Shown: positions 1 to 8,361, counted from the first letter of the stretch. The stretch is DNA of 45,426 nt from Melioribacter roseus (GCA_020722085.1 DYLN01000006.1:11978-57403); one strand, 5' to 3'. Numbers and translations: made by a program. The notes: generated by a model from the sequence alone, not told the origin.

Positions 1-152
1 TTCTGTCAATTTTAAAATTGAAAAATCACGAAAATTCAGCCGAAAACGAAGTACCCGCCTGAAATTCCTGCTTAAAATTATGGTTTTCACTTTTGATTTT
101 ATTAGTTATATTCTCAAGTGCAAATCAATTTAATATAAACACGGAGGAAAAA

Positions 153-738
153 ATGAAACAAATAAAAGTGATTTTTATACTTGCTGTTTTTTACTTTGTA
201 ATGCCTGCTGCTGCTCAGGAAAATCAACAGGAAGGCGCAGACCAAATGAAAATTTGGATGGAGTATATGACTCCGGGCACTATGCACCAGCAAATGGCAA
301 AAATGGCGGGTGAATGGAAAACAACAAATAAAATGTGGATGGACCCCGAACATGGAACCATCTGTAACCGAAGGCAAAGCGGTTATCGAGTCACTTCTGG
401 GAGGAAGATATTTGAAGACCACCCATACAGGTACTTTCATGGGAATGCCTTTCGAAGGATTCAGCATTGAAGCTTATGATAATGCAATGCATGAGTTCTC
501 TTCAATATGGGTTGATAATTTCGGTACTGGAATGATGTATATGAAAGGGAAATACGATGAAGCCTCGAAAACCCTAACTTACACCGGAACTTCCGTAGAC
601 CCGATGCAGAAAAAAGAAATCGGTGTAAAAGAAGTATTTAAAGTGATTGACGATAATAATTTTACAATGGAAATGTACATGACAGACGGCAGCAAAGAAG
701 TTAAAACAATGGAGATAAATTATACCAGAAGCATGTAA
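153..738 (+). pseudogene. DUF1579-family secreted protein, frameshifted
   Basis: The reading frame opens at 153 behind a strong ribosome site (GGAGGA at 143-148) with a signal peptide ending ...PAAAQ. It runs through MKIWMEYMTPGTMHQQM and AGEWKTTNKMWMDP, typical of the N-terminal half of DUF1579 proteins. It then leaves frame near 344-351, and the rest of the family (LLGGRYLKTTHTG, MPFEGFSIEAYDN, VFKVIDDNNFTMEMYM) continues one frame over to the stop at 738. Removing one C from the CCCC run at 344-347 restores a continuous read (MDPNMEPSVTEGK). The function of DUF1579 is unknown. Either the gene is broken or the base is a homopolymer sequencing error; the good conservation of the downstream half suggests error or very recent mutation. 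The codons of the second half do not look decayed. Confidence 0.8.
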
Positions 739-776
739 TAAAAATCTTTTTTGTTTGAAACTTTTGTGCTGCATTA

Positions 777-800
777 GTAGGGGCGAGGTTTCCTCGCCCT
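777..800. repeat. GC-rich palindromic hairpin (GGGCGAGG/CCTCGCCC)
   Basis: A perfect 8-bp stem, GGGCGAGG at 781-788 and CCTCGCCC at 792-799, closes on a TTT loop and is preceded by GTAG. It lies between two converging genes. An almost identical copy with loop TCT is at 24446-24468, so this is a dispersed repeat rather than an ordinary terminator; no T-run follows. It may still stop transcription from both sides. Confidence 0.75.
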
Positions 801-844
801 GAGAGTAAATTCCAAAAATTTTGATGAATGCAGTCGGAATTTCA

Positions 845-1357
845 TCAATACTTGTCTTCCTCGTCATCCAAATAATCATCGTCGTCAAAAATGTCGTCAT
901 CGAACTTAATATCTTCATCAAAACTTTCCGGCTCTGTAATTTCTTCTTCGTCGTCTTGGTCCTCTTCCCGTTCTCTTTCAACGTAAGAAGATTCTTCCTC
1001 GTCAAAGTAACCGCTTTTTGAATAACCGCTGTCAAGTTTATCCATAACTTTATCGGTCAGTTCTTTAATAAGGTCATCCTTAATCTCTTTTGTGCTCATC
1101 ATTGAGGGTTCTTTCCCGCTTTCGAGTCCTACATCGGAATCTTCCCAAAGAGCGGTTAAAGTTTTTTTATCAAACTTATTCAGATATTTATCTGCCTCTT
1201 GTTCAATTGCCTTTATCAACTCTTGATCCCATTCCCCTTCATCGGAAAGCTGGCTTTGCAATGTTTCCCAGATCGATTTTTTCTTTTGACCAGGTGCATG
1301 CTGCTTTTTAAGTATAGCCACAATATCGTTTACCGATTTTCTTAATGTTTGTGCCAT
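845..1357 (-). CDS. Hypothetical protein with highly acidic C-terminal tail
   Basis: The protein has 170 residues. The start is supported by GAAGGTG six bases upstream of the ATG. The first ~110 residues are mixed-charge and probably helical (QKKKSIWETLQSQL, DQELIKAIEQEADKYLNKF, TKEIKDDLIKELTDKVMDKL). From about residue 118 on it is mostly Asp/Glu, ending in DDDIFDDDDYLDDEEDKY. No signal peptide, membrane segment or known catalytic motif is seen, so it is probably cytoplasmic. Acidic tails of this kind occur on proteins that bind basic partners or metal ions, but nothing here decides a role. It stands alone, converging on the DUF1579 gene. I do not recognise the family. Confidence 0.75.
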   Translation of the reverse strand: MAQTLRKSVNDIVAILKKQHAPGQKKKSIWETLQSQLSDEGEWDQELIKAIEQEADKYLNKFDKKTLTALWEDSDVGLESGKEPSMMSTKEIKDDLIKELTDKVMDKLDSGYSKSGYFDEEESSYVEREREEDQDDEEEITEPESFDEDIKFDDDIFDDDDYLDDEEDKY

Positions 1358-1420
1358 GGATTCACCTTCTCATATATTCATGTATTTCTAAATTAATAAA
1401 TTGTTAAAAAATTTTTTATG

Positions 1421-2821
1421 CTATTTTGTTTCATGAAATTTTTTTAATGGATGTGCTTCTGTATTAAAAATCATTCTGTTAAAATCAAATGTACTTTCTT
1501 CTGCAAAGAGCAAATAAAGATATTTCAACGTCTCGGCTAAAAAGAAACTCTGCATATTATCTGCCTTTTCTTTAGTCCTTACATCCTTAAGCGACGCATA
1601 CGCAGAATCCGTCCGGCAGAATTTTATTATACTTTCTAGATAATACTTGCCCATATCAAGATATTTATCATCGCCGGTAAAGTAATACAGGTAATATGCC
1701 GACTCTATATTTTCGGGTCTTAATACATACTGCGGTGAAATAATTTTCATTGATTTATAATTTATTTGTTCGGGTTCTATATCAAAAGTTTTCCACATAT
1801 TAAAACATGACTGCTGTAATTTTTCCGCCCTCTGCATATCGCCGCTTAAAGCAAGCACTGCAGGCATAAATGCATTAAGCGCACCAAAAGTTGTTGATAA
1901 TCTTTTCCCTGTGTTCATATCAACGGTTCCGTACCAAAAGCCGGTACTGACTGTATCGGCTAAATATTTATTCACTGCTGCGATACTTGAATCGTACATC
2001 ATCTTAAAATCTTTATCGCCGAACAAAAGGTAACTTTTTAACAGGTATTCGTAATAAGAATCAATCATTCCACCTATATGACTTTTTGTATTAACCCATT
2101 TACCGGTGTTTACATTAATCAATGTGCCTACAAGTCCAATTGCCGATCTTCTTTTATATAGTTCTTCAACTGCATGTTTGGCCTTATAATAATAGATCGG
2201 ATTGCCGGATAAAATGCTCAATGTTCCAAATTCAAGCATTAGTGTTCCAATCTCAGCCGGATCGTTTATTTCATTTTTTGTTTCGCCGGTTTTTAAATTC
2301 ACATAAACATACGGCATGCCGGTTTTAGAATTGAAAGCAGGCAGAAGGCGTTTTCCAAGGTCTTCGGCTAAGTTTAAAAATCTTTTGTCGCCGTCCAATT
2401 CATAAGCCGAAAGGAGACCACCCAGCAGCCGAATTGTTATTTCAAAATTTTGTACAAAAATATTTTTATCAAACGAAAGATTTTTTACGATTAGTTCTTT
2501 TGCGCCGAATGCTTCGTCTTTTAACCCCATCAATACCATTGTATCGAAAGCATCTACGGGAGTCATGAAGAGTGATGTGCCATACCAATCTTTAAATGTT
2601 TTGCTAAGTGGATTCAGATCGTCGTGTCCCCATGCAAATTTTTTATAACCATCCCAAGCGTGCAAAAATTCCCGTTTAACCTGCTCGGCATATTTTTTCT
2701 TTTCCATTTTGGTTTGAACATTTTCAGCGGCATAAAAAATTTTTTTAGCCTGTGCGTAATTTCCAACAGATAATTCTGAAAGCAAAACAATAAATAATAC
2801 CGGTAATAATTTTATCTTCAT
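1421..2821 (-). CDS. GH47 alpha-1,2-mannosidase, secreted
   Basis: A 466-residue protein with a Sec signal peptide (MKIKLLPVLFIVLLSELSVG) and a GH47 catalytic (alpha/alpha)7 domain over nearly all the rest. Family marks are visible in order: AWGHDDLNPLS, VDAFDTMVLMGL, NFEITIRLLGGLLSAYEL with the presumed catalytic acid Glu (~127), IDSYYEYLLK with an active-site Asp (~254), YVLRPENIESAYYLYYFTGD with the RPE glutamate (~371), and the C-terminal FNTEAHPL whose Thr is the calcium ligand in this family. GH47 enzymes remove alpha-1,2-linked mannose and are much commoner in eukaryotes than in bacteria. A ribosome site AAGGA precedes the ATG. It lies 42 bp downstream of the GH125 gene on the same strand, so the two are probably co-transcribed and act in sequence on mannose-rich glycans. 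Confidence 0.9.
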   Translation of the reverse strand: MKIKLLPVLFIVLLSELSVGNYAQAKKIFYAAENVQTKMEKKKYAEQVKREFLHAWDGYKKFAWGHDDLNPLSKTFKDWYGTSLFMTPVDAFDTMVLMGLKDEAFGAKELIVKNLSFDKNIFVQNFEITIRLLGGLLSAYELDGDKRFLNLAEDLGKRLLPAFNSKTGMPYVYVNLKTGETKNEINDPAEIGTLMLEFGTLSILSGNPIYYYKAKHAVEELYKRRSAIGLVGTLINVNTGKWVNTKSHIGGMIDSYYEYLLKSYLLFGDKDFKMMYDSSIAAVNKYLADTVSTGFWYGTVDMNTGKRLSTTFGALNAFMPAVLALSGDMQRAEKLQQSCFNMWKTFDIEPEQINYKSMKIISPQYVLRPENIESAYYLYYFTGDDKYLDMGKYYLESIIKFCRTDSAYASLKDVRTKEKADNMQSFFLAETLKYLYLLFAEESTFDFNRMIFNTEAHPLKKFHETK

Positions 2822-2863
2822 CTTTAATCCTTGATTATTTTTTACAGAAATAGTAAGAAAATT

Positions 2864-4288
2864 TCATCCCAACAAATACGGATAATTTTCCGAAGTTTTT
2901 ATAATTAGTTCACCAAACAATGTATTTGCCCACGCAAACCATTCGCGGGAAAATTTGTCGGGGTTATCTTTATTAAAAGATTCATGCATAAATCCAGTGC
3001 CGGCATTTGACCTTTTCAGCATCGAAATGCAAAACTTAATTTCTTGCTCGTCATTGCTTGTTAATGCGCGTATAATAATACTCATCGGCCAAATTTTATT
3101 TATTCCCGTGTGCGGACTGCCTACTCCTTCAGCCGATGCTCCTTTGAAAAAATAAGGATTGCTGCTGCTTAAAACAAATTTTCTTGTATTTCGATATAGC
3201 TCGTCAGAAGAATCTATCAACCCAAGGTATGGAAGAGAAAGCAGACTGGGAACGTTTGCATCGTCCATAAATAATTTGTTGCCAAAGCCGTCGACTTCAT
3301 ACGGTATAATTTTCCCGAAGTCTGGATGATCAGCTACGGCATAATTACTTAATGCGTTTTCAACTTCTTCGGCAAGCAGAGTAGATTGAGCCGCTGTTCC
3401 TGAATCTTTAATAACATCCCGGAAAATTTCCGCAAGCTGGCGGAGCGACTTAACTACAAAGTAATTCGAAGAAATTAAAAAAGGAAAAATCGTTGCATCA
3501 TCCGAAGGGCGGAAAATAGAAACAATTAATCCAACCGGTTTAACAGAATTACCGTAGCCGCCTCCCGCTACAGTATCCGATTGCCAGCCGGTTACTCTCT
3601 GAAATTTGTAAGGTCCGTTTCCATTTTTTCTTTGTTGTTCTCTAAAAGTTTTAATTACCAGTTTCATAGCTGCCGTCCAATCACTGTCGAAACAAGAAAC
3701 ATCTCCGGTTGTTTTCCAGTAGCCGTATGCCAGTCTGATTGGATAGCAAAGTGAATCAATTTCCCATTTCCGCTCGTGAAGTTCAGGCTTCATATCAGTT
3801 AGATCTTTCGACCACGGGCTTTTTCCGGGACCATCGTAAAAAGCATTCGCATAAGGATCAATCAATATACATTTAGTTTGACGGTTAATAACACCGGCAA
3901 TTAAATCCTGCAGCTTTTTTTCTTTGTTAGCCAGCCAGAGGTATGGCCAAACCTGGGCAGAAGAATCTCTAAGCCACATTGCATCAATATCACCTGTGAT
4001 AACAAACGTATCCGGCTTGCCGTCAATTATTCTAAAATTAACGGTGGTATCAAGCGTGTTCGGATAACAGTTTTCGAAAAGCCATGCTAGCTCATTATCT
4101 TTAATAATTTTTTTCACTATCAATATTTCGTTTTCAACAGCCTCGCTTACAAATTTTCTATCAGAAATTTTCGGGCGTTTACTTTCCAAAGCAGCCGGTG
4201 AGAAAGTTTCTGCAATTGAACTGTTTGCCAATGATATGCCCGCAAATGCGAATCCGCTTATCTTAATAAAATCTCTTCTGGTAGGCAT
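2864..4288 (-). CDS. GH125 exo-alpha-1,6-mannosidase, Tat-exported
   Basis: A 474-residue protein of the GH125 (formerly DUF1237) family. The N-terminus MPTRRDFIKISGFAFAG is a twin-arginine signal, suggesting export in folded form. The family core starts near residue 50 and shows the diagnostic stretch TGDIDAMWLRDSSAQVWPY around 118-136, then SLCYPIRLAYGYWKTTGD and SPHTGINKIWPMSIIIRALTS near the C-terminus. Known GH125 enzymes are metal-independent and cut terminal alpha-1,6-mannose from N-glycans or mannan. The start has AAGGA upstream. It is first of a two-gene unit with GH47, which is consistent with stepwise removal of alpha-1,2 and then alpha-1,6 mannose. The length is normal and the frame intact. 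Confidence 0.9.
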   Translation of the reverse strand: MPTRRDFIKISGFAFAGISLANSSIAETFSPAALESKRPKISDRKFVSEAVENEILIVKKIIKDNELAWLFENCYPNTLDTTVNFRIIDGKPDTFVITGDIDAMWLRDSSAQVWPYLWLANKEKKLQDLIAGVINRQTKCILIDPYANAFYDGPGKSPWSKDLTDMKPELHERKWEIDSLCYPIRLAYGYWKTTGDVSCFDSDWTAAMKLVIKTFREQQRKNGNGPYKFQRVTGWQSDTVAGGGYGNSVKPVGLIVSIFRPSDDATIFPFLISSNYFVVKSLRQLAEIFRDVIKDSGTAAQSTLLAEEVENALSNYAVADHPDFGKIIPYEVDGFGNKLFMDDANVPSLLSLPYLGLIDSSDELYRNTRKFVLSSSNPYFFKGASAEGVGSPHTGINKIWPMSIIIRALTSNDEQEIKFCISMLKRSNAGTGFMHESFNKDNPDKFSREWFAWANTLFGELIIKTSENYPYLLG

Positions 4289-4462
4289 AATGTTTTTCCT
4301 TTTTAGTTTGAACTGACGTGCGGCAGCAAACGTTAAATTATAATAGAAAAATAAATGAATTTCCGGTCAAAACTTATTCCCTAAAATCGACTAAATCAAA
4401 AAAATATTTTAAGTACTATGAAAAACAGACCAACTTTGGTTAATTTTGAAATGCATAAAAAA

Positions 4463-4491
4463 TTGACGAAGTTTTTAGTTAACAATTTATT
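4463..4491 (+). promoter_or_regulatory. Putative sigma-70-type promoter for tRNA-Arg
   Basis: TTGACG (4463-4468) and TTTATT (4486-4491) are separated by 17 bases and would start transcription near 4498, about 20 bases before the tRNA. The -35 is close to consensus; the -10 is weaker. Inferred from spacing and position only. Confidence 0.4.
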
Positions 4492-4518
4492 AAGAGTCAC
4501 TAATTTATTTAACCAATA

Positions 4519-4590
4519 GCCCCTGTAGTTCAATGGATAGAACGCGAGCCTCCGGAGCTCGAAGTGTGGGTTCGATTCCCGCCGGGGGTG
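4519..4590 (+). tRNA. tRNA-Arg (anticodon CCG)
   Basis: The cloverleaf folds by hand: acceptor GCCCCTG/CGGGGGT (first pair G-U, one inner T-G), D-arm GTTC/GAAC, anticodon stem CGAGC/GCTCG with loop CTCCGGA giving anticodon CCG (4552-4554), T-arm GTGGG/CCCGC around TTCGATT, discriminator G at 4590. CCA is not encoded (CTG follows). It decodes CGG. It stands alone between the mannosidase pair and the GH20 gene; no integrase or att duplication is seen beside it. Confidence 0.95.
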
Positions 4591-4707
4591 CTGTAAAAAA
4601 TAAGTAAAAAAAGTAATCCACGAGGAGAGTGGCAAAAGTTGCCAGCTACGCCTGCTAAGTAGAGTGCAGGAATTCCAAGATTGGAAAATCAATCAACGAG
4701 ATAAATT

Positions 4708-6354
4708 ATGAAACGTTCACTAATATTTATTTTTCTTTTAACTATTCTGCTCGGATGTGCAAGGTTAACAGAAGTACAAAAGCTTCCTGTTGTGCCTTTT
4801 CCCTCAAATGTTGAAACAACCGAAGGAAGTTTTTTACTCAATGCTCAAACACAAATTGCCTATCATTTTGAAAATAAAGAAGAAGGCAGAATCGCAAACT
4901 ACCTTGGCGAAAAACTCCGAGCTTCAACCGGCTTTCCCTTTCAATTTGTAAATATAGAAGATACAAAAGGCAACTGCATTTCTTTTAATCATATAAAAGA
5001 TGAACAGCTTGGTAAAGAAGGATACGAACTAACAATAAATCCGAACAATGTTATGATTGAAGCAAACGGAGATGCAGGATTCTTTTACGGTGTACAAACG
5101 CTTTTGCAGATTTTGCCCCCGGAAATTTTCAGTCCAACAAAAGTAAACGGTGTAAACTGGTCTTTGCCCTGTCTGCATATAAGAGATTACCCAAAATACA
5201 AATGGCGCGGAATGCATTTTGATGTTGTGCGTCATTTTTTTCCGAAGGAGTTTATCAAGACTTACCTCGATATACTGGCAATGCACAAAATCAACGTCTT
5301 TCACTGGCATTTAACAGACGATCAGGGCTGGCGCATAGAAATAAAAAAATATCCAAAGCTGACTTCTGTTGGGGCGTGGCGCGTTGACAGAGAATATCAG
5401 GATTGGACTCACCGCGATCCGCCTAAACCAGGAGAGAAAGCAGCATACGGCGGTTACTATACTCAAGAGGATATAAAAGAAATTGTAGAATATGCAAAGG
5501 AAAGATTCATTACAATCGTGCCCGAAATTGAAATGCCGGCTCATTCTCTTGCAGCCCTGGCTTCTTATCCACAGTTTTCATGCACCGGTGGTCCTTTTAA
5601 TGTGGCGGTCGGAAGTTATTGGCCTATTACCAATATTTTTTGTGCCGGCAACGACAGCACGTTTATTTTCCTCCAAAATGTTCTGGATGAAGTAATAAAA
5701 CTTTTCCCCGGCAGGTACATTCATGTTGGCGGCGATGAAGCAAATAAAACGGAGTGGGAAAAATGTCCAAAGTGCCAGGCAAGAATTAAAAGCGAACATT
5801 TGAAAGATGAAGCCGAACTTCAAAGTTATTTCATGAAAAGAATCGAAAAATATTTAATTTCAAAAGGCAAAAAACTAATCGGGTGGGATGAAATTTTAGA
5901 AGGTGGATTAGCTCCCGAAGCCACCGTTATGTCCTGGCGGGGAATGAATGGAGGAATTGAAGCAGCAAGAAGCGGGCATGATGTTGTTATGACCCCCACC
6001 GATTACTGCTATTTTGATTATTATCAGGGCGATCCGGAAACAGAACCGCCGGCAATCGGTGGAAATCTTCCGCTCAAAAAAGTTTATTCTTTTGAACCAA
6101 TACCTGAAGATAGCTTAACTGAAGAACAATACAAACATATTCTGGGTGGACAGGCAAATTTGTGGACAGAATATGTACCTACGCCTTCCCATGCAGAATA
6201 TATGCTGCTTCCAAGACTGGCGGCATTAGCTGAAGATGTATGGACACCTTCGGAACTAAAAAACTATAAATCGTTTTTATTCAGGGTAAATGAATTAGTC
6301 AAAAAATATGAAACTTTAGGGTGGAATTACTGCAAAACAAATTTGGACGATTAA
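4708..6354 (+). CDS. GH20 beta-N-acetylhexosaminidase lipoprotein
   Basis: A 548-residue protein. The N-terminus MKRSLIFIFLLTILLGC is a lipoprotein signal with the modified Cys at about 17, so it is probably anchored in the outer membrane or periplasm. A GH20b-like N-domain (~30-150) is followed by the GH20 barrel from RDYPKYKWRGMHFDVVRHFF onward. HWHLTDDQGWRIEIKKYP, VPEIEMPAHSLAALASYP and the catalytic Asp-Glu pair in YIHVGGDEANKTEW (D343/E344) are all present. QANLWTEYVPTPSHAEYMLLPRLAALAEDVW closes the active site. These enzymes release terminal GlcNAc/GalNAc by substrate-assisted catalysis. It diverges from the GH47/GH125 pair and would suit the same glycans. The leader holds a small GGCAAAAGTTGCC hairpin (4631-4643) of unknown role. 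Confidence 0.93.
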   Translation: MKRSLIFIFLLTILLGCARLTEVQKLPVVPFPSNVETTEGSFLLNAQTQIAYHFENKEEGRIANYLGEKLRASTGFPFQFVNIEDTKGNCISFNHIKDEQLGKEGYELTINPNNVMIEANGDAGFFYGVQTLLQILPPEIFSPTKVNGVNWSLPCLHIRDYPKYKWRGMHFDVVRHFFPKEFIKTYLDILAMHKINVFHWHLTDDQGWRIEIKKYPKLTSVGAWRVDREYQDWTHRDPPKPGEKAAYGGYYTQEDIKEIVEYAKERFITIVPEIEMPAHSLAALASYPQFSCTGGPFNVAVGSYWPITNIFCAGNDSTFIFLQNVLDEVIKLFPGRYIHVGGDEANKTEWEKCPKCQARIKSEHLKDEAELQSYFMKRIEKYLISKGKKLIGWDEILEGGLAPEATVMSWRGMNGGIEAARSGHDVVMTPTDYCYFDYYQGDPETEPPAIGGNLPLKKVYSFEPIPEDSLTEEQYKHILGGQANLWTEYVPTPSHAEYMLLPRLAALAEDVWTPSELKNYKSFLFRVNELVKKYETLGWNYCKTNLDD

Positions 6355-6391
6355 TTTGCTCTGAGATTGACAAAAAAAGCAAGAAAGTCTT

Positions 6392-6497
6392 GAGGGATTG
6401 TCTCAAAAGTCTTTTTGTGAACCTTTGTGCCTTTGAGCATTTTCCAAAAGAAAGTTCTTCAGACAAGACGCGAAGAAAGCTGCTTTTGAGACAACCT
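6392..6497. mobile_element. MITE-like element with TTGTCTCAAAAG terminal inverted repeats
   Basis: TTGTCTCAAAAG at 6398-6409 is matched exactly in reverse by CTTTTGAGACAA at 6483-6494. The match extends outward to GAGG on the left and CCTC on the right, with two extra bases on the left side. The ~106-bp unit has no coding capacity and sits between two converging genes. Short non-coding elements with such ends are usually non-autonomous derivatives of insertion sequences, but no transposase is in the window and no clean target duplication was found. Confidence 0.6.
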
Positions 6498-6592
6498 CAC
6501 ATAATAATTCGCTCCCAAATGGATTTCGGGAATAAGAGCAACACTATTGAGTTACTTTTGGTCGGTCTCAAATCTGTCGAAGAACAGATAAA

Positions 6593-7147
6593 CTATTTGT
6601 CTTTGTGCTTTAACGAATCCATTGACGGAATGTTAAACTGCTCGGACAGTTTGCCTACCGTTTCAAGATCAATTTTGCCTACTATGTTAACAAAGGAGGC
6701 TCTGTTTTCTTTTCCAATTGCCGTTACTACCAATCCGCTGTAGCCGTCACCGCTGTCACTTTTCACGTAAATATTGGCAATGCTGTTCTTTGATTTTGTC
6801 TTAACTATCCGTTCCCACTTTTTGTTTAATAGTTCCTTATCGAGAACAGCTATTTTATGGGCTAATTGCTCTTTATTGGAAGTAGTTACTTCGTACTCAC
6901 TGACTTTAATAAGCTTAATGGAACCGATTAAATCTGCGAGTCCCGGATTTTTTTCGCCAGTCATTTTTGCAACCATCTTCAGCAAAGGTTCTTCAATAGT
7001 TATTTCTGTAATCGGTTCATTATTTTTAATCATTGAAAAATCCCCGAAGTTAAAGTACCCTGGTTCTTTCGTGTAGTCTTCCTTTTGTGCAAATATCAGA
7101 ACGGAAGACAAAAATAAAATTGCTGTTAAAAAGAATCTGCTTTTCAT
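6593..7147 (-). CDS. DUF4252 family exported protein
   Basis: A 184-residue protein starting at MKSRFFLTAIL (ATG at 7145-7147), behind AGGGGG about 6 bases upstream; an in-frame ATG 24 bases earlier would overlap the preceding gene and is less likely. The signal peptide ends ...SVLIFAQ. The mature part fits DUF4252: EPLLKMVAKMTGEKNPGL, IGSIKLIKVSEYE, WERIVKTK, SGLVVTAIGKENRASFVN, GKIDLETVGKL. The function of the family is unknown. It lies downstream of an ECF sigma factor and a membrane protein in the anti-sigma position, an arrangement often seen for DUF4252 genes, so it may be an effector or sensor part of an envelope-stress circuit. That role is inference. Confidence 0.85.
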   Translation of the reverse strand: MKSRFFLTAILFLSSVLIFAQKEDYTKEPGYFNFGDFSMIKNNEPITEITIEEPLLKMVAKMTGEKNPGLADLIGSIKLIKVSEYEVTTSNKEQLAHKIAVLDKELLNKKWERIVKTKSKNSIANIYVKSDSGDGYSGLVVTAIGKENRASFVNIVGKIDLETVGKLSEQFNIPSMDSLKHKDK

Positions 7148-7160
7148 ATTTAACCCCCTT

Positions 7161-7778
7161 TTAATTAACATTATTTTGTGGAATCACCCTGAAAACGGCA
7201 TCCACACTTTGATTGATTGGTTTGCTTACTTTGTTTTTTAAAATTTCTTCGCTGATTGTGTTTTGTGTTTCATCAAATATTTTACCGATTAAAGCGAGAG
7301 TGTACGCAACCTGTTTATCGGCATTTTCAATTTGATATTTCGAGAATGAGTACGAAGGAGCCTGTTGATTTTTAATCACGGAAAATGTCACGGCAGCTAT
7401 TAAAACAAGAGCCGTTAGAAGCGATACAACAGGGCGTTTGAAAATTATATATAGGAAATCATCTGAAAATGTTCTTTCAACTGCAAAGCGACCCGCCTTG
7501 TTTCTATTCCGGCGGAGCGGATTAATTCCGATAACTTTTTGATCGGTAATTTTCTCAAGTACATTTTTCAGCGATTCTTCGGGAAACTCTTCCGGTTTAA
7601 TTAACCGTACCCCCCGCACGGTTGTTTTATATTCTTTGTATAAGTTCCGGATTTCTTTATTTGTCAAAGAGAGCAAAAGAATTTTAATTCTCACAAATAA
7701 AGGAGCATCCCCGTACGCTGCGGAAATTATTTCATCTTTTAATTCTTCGTCGAGATAATTATGTATTTCGGGATTCAT
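7161..7778 (-). CDS. Putative anti-sigma factor, single-pass membrane protein
   Basis: The protein has 205 residues. The N-terminal ~110 are hydrophilic and would be cytoplasmic; one membrane helix (PVVSLLTALVLIAAVTFSVI, ~115-134) is followed by a short periplasmic part. The start overlaps the end of the sigma-factor gene by 20 bp, with AGGAGG upstream inside that gene, implying translational coupling. Position and topology are those of an anti-sigma regulator of the upstream ECF factor. No zinc-binding anti-sigma motif (HxxxCxxC) is visible, so the assignment comes from context and topology, not from a recognised domain. Confidence 0.6.
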   Translation of the reverse strand: MNPEIHNYLDEELKDEIISAAYGDAPLFVRIKILLLSLTNKEIRNLYKEYKTTVRGVRLIKPEEFPEESLKNVLEKITDQKVIGINPLRRNRNKAGRFAVERTFSDDFLYIIFKRPVVSLLTALVLIAAVTFSVIKNQQAPSYSFSKYQIENADKQVAYTLALIGKIFDETQNTISEEILKNKVSKPINQSVDAVFRVIPQNNVN

Positions 7779-8292
7779 AACTTCTCAATTCCTCCTGCAA
7801 TTTTTTTCGTGCCCGCAGCAAATAAACTTTCACACTATTGAGCGGTATATCAAGCACCTGGCTGATCTCCATATATTTCAATCCTTCAATTTCGTAGAGC
7901 ACAAAAACACTTCTAAGTTGTTCAGGCAGGCGTTTAATCGCTTCCTTTATTTTTTCACCAATCATTTTGAAATGAGTAGCATTAACAGGATCATTTTCAT
8001 TCTTGATATCAGGAATTATCTCTTCTGCGGTTTCATCAATTTCAAAAGTCCTCTTTAATTCAACCGAGCGTTTCCGAAGGTAATCGATACAAAGATTATG
8101 TGTTGTTTTCATTATCCAGCTTGCAGCAGAGCTCGGCATAAACTTATCTAGATTAAGCCAGATTTTTATCAATACTTCCTGTGTAACGTCGTCTGCGTCC
8201 ATTTTGTTTTTCAGCATGTACAACGAATAAGAATAAATTTTGTTTTTATACTGCTGAACAAGGACTTGATATCTTGCCGGCTTAAATATCAT
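7759..8292 (-). CDS. ECF (sigma-70 family) RNA polymerase sigma factor
   Basis: A 177-residue protein. Region 2 is seen at DADDVTQEVLIKIWLNLDKF (~33-52), with the DNA-melting segment around AASWIMKTTHNLCIDYLRKR. Region 4 is the C-terminal helix-turn-helix LKYMEISQVLDIPLNSVKVYLLRARKKLQ (~137-165), preceded by LPEQLRSVFVLYEIEG. The length is normal for an ECF factor and no extra C-terminal domain is present. It is the first gene of a tight three-gene unit with a putative anti-sigma factor and DUF4252, and probably directs an extracytoplasmic response including its own operon. The ribosome site at its start is weak. Confidence 0.93.
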   Translation of the reverse strand: MIFKPARYQVLVQQYKNKIYSYSLYMLKNKMDADDVTQEVLIKIWLNLDKFMPSSAASWIMKTTHNLCIDYLRKRSVELKRTFEIDETAEEIIPDIKNENDPVNATHFKMIGEKIKEAIKRLPEQLRSVFVLYEIEGLKYMEISQVLDIPLNSVKVYLLRARKKLQEELRSYESRNT

Positions 8293-8361
8293 TTTTTACA
8301 AATTATAGACGATTGCGTTTATTAGAATGTTACAATAAGCCGCCTATTTCATACATATTTT

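Noticed and set aside
4631-4643. Sigma-54 promoter reading of TGGCAAAAGTTGCC before GH20
   Set aside because: The GG-to-GC spacing is two bases too short; it is a simple hairpin.
4396-4692. 98-residue minus-strand open frame across the tRNA-Arg
   Set aside because: It runs antisense through a clear tRNA; its RRESNPHFELRRLAFYPLNYRG part is the reverse of the tRNA, a well-known false protein.
6321-6743. 140-residue plus-strand open frame after GH20
   Set aside because: It covers the GH20 tail, the MITE-like element and the antisense of the DUF4252 gene; no family resemblance.
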